The translations under genes and the position numbers were made by a program. The notes beneath the pieces were generated by a model. That model did not search any database. It was given only the letters and a program-made list of their open reading frames with translations, and had not been told where the DNA came from. DNA of 32,611 nt. It comes from Clostridia bacterium. GTDB taxonomy: Bacteria; Bacillota; Clostridia; Christensenellales; CAG-138. Shown piece after piece: positions 23,680 to 32,611 of the stretch (position 1 is the first letter of the stretch; each line of letters starts with the position of its first letter). The stretch covers positions 1 through 32,611 of the forward strand of contig JAFYHI010000050.1 of the NCBI GenBank assembly GCA_017539215.1, read 5' to 3'.

Positions 23680-24265
23680 CAGGCGCGACGAGCGCGGAAG
23701 GACGCTTTCCGAGTTCCTTGCCGAATATGATATGACCCGCTTTCCACGGCCCAGCGTCACGGTTGACAACGTCGTTGTAGCGCACCCCGACGAAGGTCCC
23801 GCAGTGCTTCTTATCAGGCGGCGCAACCATCCGTTCATCGGCGATTGGGCCCTGCCCGGCGGCTTCCTTGAAATGGACGAGGGGCTGGAGGCCGGCGCCG
23901 TGCGCGAACTTTTTGAGGAGACCGGCGTATCCGGCGTGACCCCGGTGCAGCTCGGCGCGTACGGCGACCCGCGGCGCGACCCCCGCGGGCGCATAATAAC
24001 CGTTGCGTTCATAATGGACCTGCCCAAGGGCGCCGTACCCAAAGCGGGCGACGACGCCGCGGACGCGGACCTGTTTATGATAGAGGCGGGGCAGAGGGGC
24101 GCTGACAAATGCTCGTTCACACTGCGCCGCAGTACGACGGGCGAGCGAATCGAAGTCGCCTGCTCCTTTACGAACGGCCGCGCGGACTATATCCCCGCGG
24201 ATGGCCTTGCCGGCGACCACTCCCGCATATTGGCTGACGCCCTGCGTACTCTGGGGCTCATTTAG
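23666..24265 (+). CDS. Nudix hydrolase
   Basis: 199 residues. The complete Nudix box is at about 66-88: GGFLEMDE...REL-FEETGV, matching GX5EX7REUXEEXGU. The preceding RPSVTVDNVVV strand and RRRNHPFIGDWALPGG are typical of ADP-ribose or NDP-sugar type members. The substrate cannot be told. The ATG overlaps murI by 14 bases and the gene is the last of the cit operon, followed by a terminator. Confidence 0.9.
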   Translation: MSSDDRRDERGRTLSEFLAEYDMTRFPRPSVTVDNVVVAHPDEGPAVLLIRRRNHPFIGDWALPGGFLEMDEGLEAGAVRELFEETGVSGVTPVQLGAYGDPRRDPRGRIITVAFIMDLPKGAVPKAGDDAADADLFMIEAGQRGADKCSFTLRRSTTGERIEVACSFTNGRADYIPADGLAGDHSRILADALRTLGLI

Positions 24266-24278
24266 CGGAAACGGCATC

Positions 24279-24305
24279 AAAAAACCCGGCGGCGCCGGGT
24301 TTTTA
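24279..24305. terminator. Bidirectional terminator between cit operon and plsX
   Basis: ACCCGGC-GGC-GCCGGGT with A run before and T run after. It serves the plus-strand Nudix end and the minus-strand plsX end, three bases from the latter's stop. Confidence 0.88.
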
Positions 24306-24307
24306 CT

Positions 24308-25324
24308 TTATTCGGTTTGCTCCGCCTGTTCCATGGCTTGGGCGATGCGCCCGATGAGATCCGCTTCGTGCATCCTCACGGCCTGCTCGATGCACTTTTC
24401 GACCGAGGCCGCGTTCGACGAACCGTGCCCTTTGACGACAAGCTTTTTGCAGCCCAACAGCACGCTCCCGCCGTAATTGCGGTAGTCCATAAAGTCCTTC
24501 TCCTCGGCGAACATCCGCTTCATAAGCAGGGCGCCGAGCTTGTAAATGGGGCGCGAGTAAATGTCGCGCTTCAGCTTTTTCAGCATTTCAAGGCATGCGC
24601 CCTCGGTGGATTTTATCAGCACGTTGCCCGCGAACCCGTCCGTTACTACCAGGTCGTAATCGCCCGACAAAAGCTCGCGCGCCTCCATATTGCCCGTAAA
24701 GTTTATGCGCTTTTCGGAGGCAAGCACGGGGTAGGCGGCCTTGCGCAGCTCGTCGCCCTTAGTATCCTCAACGCCCACGTTCAAAAGCGCCGCGCGGGGC
24801 GAATTTACCCCGAACGCGCATTCAAGGTACAGGCTTGCCATCACGGCAAACTGGCGCAGCATTTCGGGGGTGACGTCCACGTTCGCGCCGCTGTCGCAGA
24901 TGCCGACAACGCCGCCCTTCATGGTGGGGAGTATGGGGCAGAACGCGGGCCGTTTTACCCCGTGCAGCCTGCCTATCCGCAGCGTCGCCGCCGCGATGAG
25001 CGCACCCGTCGACCCGGTCGACACAATGCCGTGCACGCTCTCGTCCGTGCGAACAAGCTCTATCGCCCGCATCAGCGAGGAGTTTTTCTTTTGCTTTATC
25101 GCAAGCGTGGGCGTTTCGCTGCAGGAGATGACCTCCGGCGCGTGCTCGACCGAGAGCCTTGAACTGTCGTACCCGTGCTTTTTAAGCTCCCGTCCGATCA
25201 TTTCGGCGTCGCCCGTCAGCACGGCTTCAAGCCCGGGAAAGCGGCACAATGCCCGCACCGCTCCCTCAATGTTAGCCTCGGGGCTGTGGTCGCCGCCGAA
25301 GCAGTCAACGACTATGCGCGTCAT
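24308..25324 (-). CDS. plsX: Phosphate acyltransferase PlsX
   Basis: 338 residues, usual length. It begins RIVVDCFGGDHSPE and has VSTGSTGALIAAA, CDSGANVDVTPEML, DYDLVVTDGFAGNVLIKS and GGSVLLGCKKLVVKGHGSS, all conserved in PlsX. It converts acyl-ACP and phosphate to acyl-phosphate (or back), the donor for PlsY. The start overlaps the preceding gene by four bases (ATGA). It is the last gene of a fatty-acid operon with FakA and FakB, whose product is the same acyl-phosphate. Confidence 0.97.
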   Translation of the reverse strand: MTRIVVDCFGGDHSPEANIEGAVRALCRFPGLEAVLTGDAEMIGRELKKHGYDSSRLSVEHAPEVISCSETPTLAIKQKKNSSLMRAIELVRTDESVHGIVSTGSTGALIAAATLRIGRLHGVKRPAFCPILPTMKGGVVGICDSGANVDVTPEMLRQFAVMASLYLECAFGVNSPRAALLNVGVEDTKGDELRKAAYPVLASEKRINFTGNMEARELLSGDYDLVVTDGFAGNVLIKSTEGACLEMLKKLKRDIYSRPIYKLGALLMKRMFAEEKDFMDYRNYGGSVLLGCKKLVVKGHGSSNAASVEKCIEQAVRMHEADLIGRIAQAMEQAEQTE

Positions 25325-26454
25325 ACTTCCTCCCCGTCAAGCTTCTTGACAAAGCTTCTGCGCCGCTTGTGCTTTACCTCGCGGAAGCGCTTCCATTGGT
25401 TCTGTATCATGGCGTTGTTCTCCAAATTGAGGTTCGTTTCGGCGTACCTTATGCCCGGTGCGCGAAGCATACGCTCAAGCTCGGCGCAGATGGCCACCGA
25501 CACGCCGCGCATCGCCCAATCCGGATCCACACCGATAAGGCCAAGGTCTATTATCTCGGGGCGCTTTATGGCGCGAAGCAGCCGCACGAGCGCTGCGGGG
25601 GTCAGGTGACCGTTGGATTTTTGCACAGCCTTTGCAATGGACGGGAAGCAGATGCCTATGCACACGACCTTGCCCGTGCTGTCAAGCACGGCGCCGACGT
25701 GGTCAAGGTCTATGATGAGCTTGAAATTGTCGATCATCAGCTTCTTCATGCCGGGGGTAAACGGTACGGTGCCGTAAAGCGCGTCGTACGATCTGTCCAG
25801 TATATCAAAAAAGCCGTCGGCGTATTTTTCAAGGAAGTCGTTTACGTTTTTCGCCTCGCCGAAATGCAGGTCGTAGCGCTTCAGCAGCTTGTCCGCCACG
25901 CGCTTTAATGTGCCGTCGTCCTTTTCGGGCGGGTAGATGCGGCTCTCGGTCCAGTCGACCTCCTTGACGTATCCGCGGGATTCGATAAGCCTTTGATAGT
26001 ACGGGGCGTTATACTGCTCCTCAAACGTCGAAAGCTCGTCAAATCCCTCTATCAAAAGCCCCTCTCGCTCCAGATCCGAAAACCCCAGCGGCCCTACCAC
26101 GGTGTCCATGCCCTTTGAACGGGCCCAATCCTCCACAGCTTCGAACAGCGCGTCGGATACCTCCGTGTCGTCTATGGAGTCGAACCGCGTAAAGCGCACG
26201 CGGCGCTCGCCGTTCTTTTCGTTTGCGGCCTTCTGCAGTATGCCCGATATGCGGCCTACCATCTGCCCGCCGCGGTAGGCGTTGTAATAGACCGCCTCGC
26301 AGGTGTCGTAATAGACGTAGTCGCTGCGGAATATCTTTTTTTCGTCCATGTAAAGGGGCGGCACAAAGCAGGGGTTCCCCTTGTAAAGCTTTACAGGGAA
26401 ATCAAGAAACTGCTTCTTCTCGCGCCTCGTTTTGACCTCTCTGACTTCAACCAT
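25321..26454 (-). CDS. GNAT-superfamily protein of unknown function (YghO-like)
   Basis: 377 residues. It starts VEVREVKTRREKKQFLDFPVKLYKGNPCFVPPLYMDEKKIF, the opening of YghO-like acyltransferase-fold proteins, with VVGPLGFSDLEREGLLIEGFD and YAETNLNLENNAMIQNQWKRF near the end. No substrate is known. It lies between fakB and plsX, six bases after the fakB stop and overlapping plsX by four bases, so it is in the fatty-acid operon and may move an acyl group. Start ATG at 26454 has a weak AGG within the end of fakB. Confidence 0.82.
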   Translation of the reverse strand: MVEVREVKTRREKKQFLDFPVKLYKGNPCFVPPLYMDEKKIFRSDYVYYDTCEAVYYNAYRGGQMVGRISGILQKAANEKNGERRVRFTRFDSIDDTEVSDALFEAVEDWARSKGMDTVVGPLGFSDLEREGLLIEGFDELSTFEEQYNAPYYQRLIESRGYVKEVDWTESRIYPPEKDDGTLKRVADKLLKRYDLHFGEAKNVNDFLEKYADGFFDILDRSYDALYGTVPFTPGMKKLMIDNFKLIIDLDHVGAVLDSTGKVVCIGICFPSIAKAVQKSNGHLTPAALVRLLRAIKRPEIIDLGLIGVDPDWAMRGVSVAICAELERMLRAPGIRYAETNLNLENNAMIQNQWKRFREVKHKRRRSFVKKLDGEEV

Positions 26455-26460
26455 GGCGCA

Positions 26461-27330
26461 TTACCTGTGTATGGCGTGGAAGCATATTCCAAGCGCATTC
26501 GGCCCGCAATGGCTGCCCGCGGTGGGGTTGACCTGCACGTTAATAATGCGTGCGTCGTCGCCGAACTTTTCGCGGAGACGCCCGCAGATAACGCTCGTTA
26601 TCTCGTCCACGTCGGCGCTGGCAACGAGTATGCGGTGAGCCTTGACGTCGTCGCCCAGCTCGTCCATATAGGCGAACAGGCGGTCGATGGCCTTTGCCCT
26701 GCCGCGCTCCTTGCCTATGGACACCATCTTGCCCTCGGCGCTCATATAGATGATGGGCCGCACGCCCAAAAGCGTGCCCATGGTAGCCGCCAGCCCCGAA
26801 ACGCGCCCGGAGTGCTTAAAAAACTTAAGGTCGTCGGCAAAGAAATAGGTGGCGAACCTGTCGACCTCGGACTCGGCCCATTCGAGTATCTCCTCCACGG
26901 GCTTGCCCGCCTTTACCATATCGCCCACCTCATACACTATCGCAAGGCCGGTTATCGAAATGCCCTTGGCGTCTATCTCGTAGAATTTCCGTTCGGGCCA
27001 GCGGCTTTTAAGCTCCTCCACGGCCTTGTCCATGGCGTCGAAGGTCGCGGTCATCGCGCGGGAGAAATGCACGTAGAGTATGTCGTCGCCCTTGGCGAAG
27101 AAGGGCTCGAATATCTCTGCGTATTTTTCGCGGCTTATCGCGCTGGTGTTGGGCAGAGCCCCCGCACGCAGCGTGTCATAGAACCCCTTGGAGTCGAACT
27201 TCTCAAAGTCCACGTATGGGTAAACGGTCTTTCCGTCTATTGAATAGGGCATGCTTATAAGCTCGTACCCGTATTCCCTCGCGACCTCGGGGGTCACGTC
27301 GCAGTCGGTGTCAGTAAAAAGCCTTAACAT
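26461..27330 (-). CDS. fakB: DegV-family fatty-acid-binding protein (FakB)
   Basis: 289 residues of DegV type. Near the N end is FTDTDCDVTPE, then LPNTSAISREKYAEIF (the T-S pair binds the fatty-acid head), DDLKFFKHSGRVSG and TAGSHCGPNALGICF. FakB holds a fatty acid while FakA phosphorylates it. GGAGGGATC precedes the ATG; the gene follows fakA by 12 bases. Together with the kinase gene just upstream the assignment is firm; which fatty acid it prefers is not readable. Confidence 0.93.
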   Translation of the reverse strand: MLRLFTDTDCDVTPEVAREYGYELISMPYSIDGKTVYPYVDFEKFDSKGFYDTLRAGALPNTSAISREKYAEIFEPFFAKGDDILYVHFSRAMTATFDAMDKAVEELKSRWPERKFYEIDAKGISITGLAIVYEVGDMVKAGKPVEEILEWAESEVDRFATYFFADDLKFFKHSGRVSGLAATMGTLLGVRPIIYMSAEGKMVSIGKERGRAKAIDRLFAYMDELGDDVKAHRILVASADVDEITSVICGRLREKFGDDARIINVQVNPTAGSHCGPNALGICFHAIHR

Positions 27331-27342
27331 AAGATCCCTCCG

Positions 27343-28986
27343 TTATTCAAGTATCATAATGTAGTCGTAAACGGGCTGCCCGCCGTCCAGCGGTATCACC
27401 TCGGTCATGGGGTACGCCTCTGCAAGCCCGCGCGCCGCGTCCTGTGCGCGGCCCGTGTCCGCCCCGGCTCCCGCAACCAGCATCAGTATCCCGTAGCCGT
27501 CCGCGCCAAGCGCCCGCGCAAGCTCAGTTACGGCCTCCTCGGGAGTTGGGCGGCAGCACAGCACCTTCCCCGCGCAGAACCCTATGAAGCTGTCCCTGCG
27601 CACGGTGACGCCGTCCATCTGCGCGTCGCGGCTCGCGCGGGAGACCATACCCGTCTTAATGCTGTCCATCACCTCAAGCGCGCCGCGCTCTATCTCGTCT
27701 ATATCGCCGGAGGAAAGGTCCAAAAGCGACAGCGCCGCATAGCAGTCGCCTATGGAGCGGCTTTCTATCACGCGCACGTTCGAGCCGGAATAAAGCCCCG
27801 CCGCCTGCTTTGCGGTGAGTATTATGTTGGAATTGTTCGGGAACACGAGTATGTTCTCGGCGTTGACCTCGTTAAAGGCCTTCAAAAAGTCCGACGCGGG
27901 CGGGTTCATGCTCTGCCCGCCGTCCACCACGGCGTCCGCTCCAAGCTCCATAAACGTTTTGCGTATGCCGCTGCCCGCAGCCACGGCGATTATGCCGAAC
28001 TTTTTGCGGGCCTTTTTGGGCGCATAGCTCCCGCGCGACACGGCCTCGCTGTGCTGCAGGCACATGTTCTCGATCTTAAGCGTAAGAAACTCGCCGTATT
28101 TGTGGAACTCCGCCAGCACGTCCTCGGGGCGCATGGTGTGTACGTGGGCCTTCAAAATGCTCCCGTCGCGGAAAAACACCACGGAATCGCCGTGGGCGTT
28201 CAGCCATTGACCAAGCGGCGCCTCGTCAAATCCGGCGGGGTCGCCCACCTTGTCGGTGCGCAGGCGCAGCAGCAGCTCCGTGCAGTAGCCGAATTCAAAG
28301 GGGGAATCCTCTGTAAATAATGATAAGTCGGCCTTTTGGCCGGATGATGCCTGTATGGATCCGTCCCCCAAGCTTAATTCGCCTCCCGCAAGCGCCTCGC
28401 GCATGCCCTCGGCAATGTAGACGAGCCCCGCTCCGCCGGAGTCCACCACGCCCGCTTCCTTCAGCACGGGCAGCAGGTCGGGCGTCCTCTCAAGCGAGGA
28501 GCGCATCTCGTTCTCAAGCTTGTCAAAATAGTCCTCAAAGTCGTCTTCGCCGACCCGTGCGGCCGCGACGGAGTCCGCGTAAACGGTAAGTATAGTACCC
28601 TCCACGGGCGTCTGCACCGCGCCGTACGCCTCCTTAACGCCGCGCTCCATGGCCTGCGAAAACGCGGCGACGTCCGCCGTTTCAAGCCCCTCGAGCCCTG
28701 CCGATATCCCCGCGAAAATGCGGGAGAGTATAACGCCCGAGTTCCCCCTTGCGCCCATCAGCATGCCCGAGGCAAGCCTGCCTGCGGCCTTTCCAAGCGA
28801 CCCCTCGTCCGGCGGGACCGCACGGCAGCCCGCGTCCAAAGTCATATACATGTTGTCGCCGGTATCCCCGTCGGGAATGGGAAACACGTTCAGCTCGTTC
28901 ACGGTGCCGCGCCGCTCGTAAAGCCGCGCCGCGCCGCCCTGCGCCATGCGCGCAAAAAGGCGGCCGTCCAATGAAACCGTCTTCAT
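27343..28986 (-). CDS. fakA: Fatty-acid kinase FakA (DAK2/YloV fusion)
   Basis: 547 residues, the usual length. The N-terminal Dak2 domain has NELNVFPIPDGDTGDNMYMT (ATP/Mg-binding aspartates), GARGNSGVILSRIFAG and DSGGAGLVYIAEGM; the middle has HVHTMRPEDVL and the C-terminal DegV-like part has FGIIAVAAGSGI and LVFPNNSNIILTA. It phosphorylates fatty acids carried by FakB. AAAGGAG precedes the ATG. A TTGAAA-17-TATAAT promoter and a leader hairpin lie upstream. Confidence 0.95.
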   Translation of the reverse strand: MKTVSLDGRLFARMAQGGAARLYERRGTVNELNVFPIPDGDTGDNMYMTLDAGCRAVPPDEGSLGKAAGRLASGMLMGARGNSGVILSRIFAGISAGLEGLETADVAAFSQAMERGVKEAYGAVQTPVEGTILTVYADSVAAARVGEDDFEDYFDKLENEMRSSLERTPDLLPVLKEAGVVDSGGAGLVYIAEGMREALAGGELSLGDGSIQASSGQKADLSLFTEDSPFEFGYCTELLLRLRTDKVGDPAGFDEAPLGQWLNAHGDSVVFFRDGSILKAHVHTMRPEDVLAEFHKYGEFLTLKIENMCLQHSEAVSRGSYAPKKARKKFGIIAVAAGSGIRKTFMELGADAVVDGGQSMNPPASDFLKAFNEVNAENILVFPNNSNIILTAKQAAGLYSGSNVRVIESRSIGDCYAALSLLDLSSGDIDEIERGALEVMDSIKTGMVSRASRDAQMDGVTVRRDSFIGFCAGKVLCCRPTPEEAVTELARALGADGYGILMLVAGAGADTGRAQDAARGLAEAYPMTEVIPLDGGQPVYDYIMILE

Positions 28987-29008
28987 AAATCTCCTTTCAA
29001 TAATCTAC

Positions 29009-29024
29009 CGGAGCGAACGCTCCG
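29009..29024. promoter_or_regulatory. Palindrome in the fakA leader
   Basis: CGGAGCG-AA-CGCTCCG (perfect 7-base arms) lies between the fakA promoter and its start, about 20 bases before the ribosome site. It could be a repressor site or a leader hairpin. It does not look like the known FapR site. Confidence 0.5.
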
Positions 29025-29047
29025 ATGAAAATGATCCACAAATCAGC

Positions 29048-29076
29048 ATTATAACCCAGATCATCACTTTTTTCAA
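29048..29076 (-). promoter_or_regulatory. Promoter of the fakA-fakB-plsX operon
   Basis: Minus-strand TTGAAA (29071-29076), 17 bases, TATAAT (29048-29053), with a leader of about 55 bases carrying the palindrome at 29009-29024. Confidence 0.82.
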
Positions 29077-29301
29077 CATTTTGGGGAAGGGACGTCCCCG
29101 CATCGGGCATTGTTTTCATAATGAAGGCCTGCTTGCCCCGGATGTGCGCGAGGCCGAAAAAACCGTGAAACGGCACATGGGTTTTTATAACGGAAGCATA
29201 GAGCTTATCGCGGGCGGTTCGGGGGATACGGTCATTTAACGGTTCGGGCTTGCCGCCGCAATGAGTTTCAAAAGCCTCTTTTACTGCCGCGGAGGCTGTG
29301 G

Positions 29302-29307
29302 TATAAT
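29302..29307 (+). promoter_or_regulatory. Extended -10 promoter of trxB-like gene
   Basis: TGG-TATAAT (TATAAT at 29302-29307) with only a poor -35 (TTTTAC, 17 bases upstream). An extended -10 makes up for it. The ATG lies 24 bases further on. Confidence 0.65.
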
Positions 29308-29331
29308 AACAAAAAACCCACGGAGGAACTT

Positions 29332-30237
29332 ATGCTTTACGATATTGCGGTAATAGGCGCAGGCATTGCCGGCATGACGGCTGCTATCTATGCGCGGCGC
29401 GCGGGCAAAAGCGTCGTTATTTTCGAAAAGGAGAGCATCGGCGGGCAGATATCCCTGTCGCCCAAGGTAGAGAACTACCCCGGCTTTGCGGCGGTCTCCG
29501 GGCTGGAGCTGTCGGACTCGGTGTTTAACCAGGCGACGGCCCTCGGCGCCGTGCTCGAGGTGGACGAGGTCGTGTCGGTCACGAAGGAGGGCGGCGTGTT
29601 CCGCGTCAAGGCCAACTATACCGAGCATGAGGCAAAGGCGGTCGTCATCGCGTCGGGCCTGAAGCACCGCAGGCTCGAGGCGGCGGAGCCCTTCGAGGGC
29701 ATGGGCGTTTCGTACTGCGCCGTGTGCGACGGCGCGTTCTACCGCGGCAAAAAGGTCGCGGTCGTCGGCGGGGGCAACACCGCCGTGTCCGAGGCCATCT
29801 ACCTTGCCGATATTTGCGAAACGGTTTACCTGATCCACCGCCGCACGGGCTACCGCGCCGAAAAGGCGGTCATGGATACCTTCCTTTCAAAGCCCAACAT
29901 CGTGCGGCTTGAGAACAAGGTAGTAGCCCGCGTCGCGGGCGAGGGCAGGGCGGAGCGTCTGACCCTTGCCGATACCCAAACTGGCGAGACGAGCGAGCTT
30001 CAGATAGACGGGCTCTTCGTGGCGCTGGGGCATATACCGCAGAATTCCGCGTTCGAGGGGCTTATCGCTTTGGATGAGAGCGGCTTTGCCGATTCCGACG
30101 AGACCTGCGTGACCCGCACCCCCGGCGTGTTCGTCGCGGGCGACTGCCGCAGAAAGTCCGTGCGCCAGCTCACCACCGCCGCGGCCGACGGCGCGTGCGC
30201 GGGGCTTGCCGCCGCCAAATACGTCGACGGGTTATGA
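29332..30237 (+). CDS. trxB: Thioredoxin-disulfide reductase-like flavoprotein
   Basis: 301 residues, the TrxB length. The FAD loop is GAGIAGMTAAIYARRAG, the redox pair CAVCDG is at Cys 129 and 132, the NAD(P) loop is VVGGGNTAVSEAIYLA and the FAD end motif is VFVAGDCRRKSVRQLTTAAADG. The pair of cysteines makes a true reductase likely. The second loop is followed by IHRRTGYRAEKAVMD; the HRR motif favours NADPH. No thioredoxin gene is adjacent. GGAGG precedes the ATG. Confidence 0.92.
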   Translation: MLYDIAVIGAGIAGMTAAIYARRAGKSVVIFEKESIGGQISLSPKVENYPGFAAVSGLELSDSVFNQATALGAVLEVDEVVSVTKEGGVFRVKANYTEHEAKAVVIASGLKHRRLEAAEPFEGMGVSYCAVCDGAFYRGKKVAVVGGGNTAVSEAIYLADICETVYLIHRRTGYRAEKAVMDTFLSKPNIVRLENKVVARVAGEGRAERLTLADTQTGETSELQIDGLFVALGHIPQNSAFEGLIALDESGFADSDETCVTRTPGVFVAGDCRRKSVRQLTTAAADGACAGLAAAKYVDGL

Positions 30238-30249
30238 AAGGGGAGCCGT

Positions 30250-30516
30250 ATGGAAAAGAACAGCTGTAAGTATTTTCAAAACCGCGAGTGCGAATATTTC
30301 CCCTGCCACGAGGGCGCGGACCCCGAGTTTTTCAACTGCCTCTTCTGCTACTGCCCGCTTTACGCGCTGGGCGACAATTGCGGGGGGAATTTCCGCTATA
30401 CGGAAAGCGGCATAAAGGACTGCTCAAAATGCCTCGTCCCCCACAACAGGGGCGGCTATCCGTACATAATAAAAAAATTCTCCGAGATCTCGGAGCTTGC
30501 AAGGAAAAAGGACTGA
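30250..30516 (+). CDS. Cysteine-rich small domain protein (PF04071-like)
   Basis: 88 residues. It holds ten cysteines in the pattern CKYFQNRECEYFPCHEG, FFNCLFCYCPLYALGDNCGG and IKDCSKCLVPH, as in the Cys-rich small domain family, presumably a zinc or iron-sulfur site. The function is not known; relatives sit near cobalamin or redox genes. AGGGGAG precedes the ATG, and it follows trxB by 12 bases, so the two are probably cotranscribed; redox chemistry may link them. Confidence 0.88.
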   Translation: MEKNSCKYFQNRECEYFPCHEGADPEFFNCLFCYCPLYALGDNCGGNFRYTESGIKDCSKCLVPHNRGGYPYIIKKFSEISELARKKD

Positions 30517-30549
30517 CCGGCAAATAACCGCATAAAACCCAAGGGGCTG

Positions 30550-30612
30550 CTGCACTAAGCCCCATAAAAAACAAGACCGGGCAGCCCGCAGGGGTTGCCC
30601 GGTTTGCTTTTG
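30550..30612. terminator. Terminator region between the Cys-rich gene and clpB
   Basis: ACCGGGCA (30576-30583) and TGCCCGGT (30596-30603) form a stem with TTGCTTTTG after it on the plus strand and CTTGTTTTTT after it on the minus strand, so both converging transcripts could end here. A second small stem GGGGCT/AGCCCC (about 30543-30563) lies beside it. Confidence 0.75.
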
Positions 30613-30652
30613 CTTATTTGCTTTGCATGCGGCAGCCTTTCGGCCTTCCGCA

Positions 30653-32611
<1,959 letters not shown>

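Larger units (their letters stand above)
28987..29331. other. Divergent region between fakA and trxB
   Basis: No clear gene. It contains the fakA leader and promoter, the trxB promoter, and at about 29105-29239 a GC-rich stretch in one frame ending HMGFYNGSIELIAGG before a stop. That stretch has codon use like real genes here but no start or ribosome site, so it could be the rest of a lost gene or chance. Confidence 0.5.

Overview
The window looks like a chromosomal segment of a GC-rich, low-complexity-linker-loving Gram-positive anaerobe, most likely Bacillota, class Clostridia. The evidence is: consensus sigma-A promoters (TTGACA-17-TATAAT) and AGGAGG ribosome sites throughout; several lipoproteins with PTEAPTE or KPT linkers; a lone dockerin protein; PadR/DUF2812, FakA/FakB (DegV), PlsX and a citrate lyase operon with a CitX-CitG fusion. 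No phage structural genes, transposases or CRISPR arrays were seen. Species cannot be named from the sequence.

Left part (1-3.6 kb): a tRNA-Arg(CCU) with its own promoter and terminator, a duplicated tRNA 3' end, then, all on the minus strand, a dockerin-type secreted protein, a small unknown protein, a heavily structured 153-base intergenic element and a stand-alone reverse transcriptase with a YSDD centre. The element, closed by a 17-bp stem and containing a possible pseudoknot, ends ten bases before the reverse transcriptase start. This retron- or DRT-like layout is the best candidate for an undescribed system in the window.

Middle left (3.6-15.7 kb): an EamA-type permease, two co-directional lipoproteins (one PstS-like), an L,D-transpeptidase lipoprotein, a PadR regulator plus DUF2812 membrane protein whose promoter carries two matching palindromic operators, a GT4 glycosyltransferase and PlsC acyltransferase pair (probably membrane glycolipid or phospholipid synthesis), a membrane-anchored family-3 solute-binding domain, a LOG-type nucleotide hydrolase, a USP-like protein and three small unknown or lipoprotein genes.

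Middle right (15.7-24.3 kb): a plus-strand operon citD-citE-citF-citC, an RCC1-propeller membrane protein, a citXG fusion, a murI-like racemase and a Nudix hydrolase, mostly with overlapping starts and stops. CitDEF cleave citrate to acetate and oxaloacetate; CitC acetylates the carrier; CitXG makes and attaches the prosthetic group. No citrate transporter or oxaloacetate decarboxylase is present in the window.

Right part (24.3-32.6 kb): a minus-strand operon fakA-fakB-(GNAT-like protein)-plsX, which would activate exogenous fatty acids to acyl-phosphate and feed phospholipid synthesis; a plus-strand trxB-like reductase with a small cysteine-rich protein; and the C-terminal three quarters of clpB running off the right edge.
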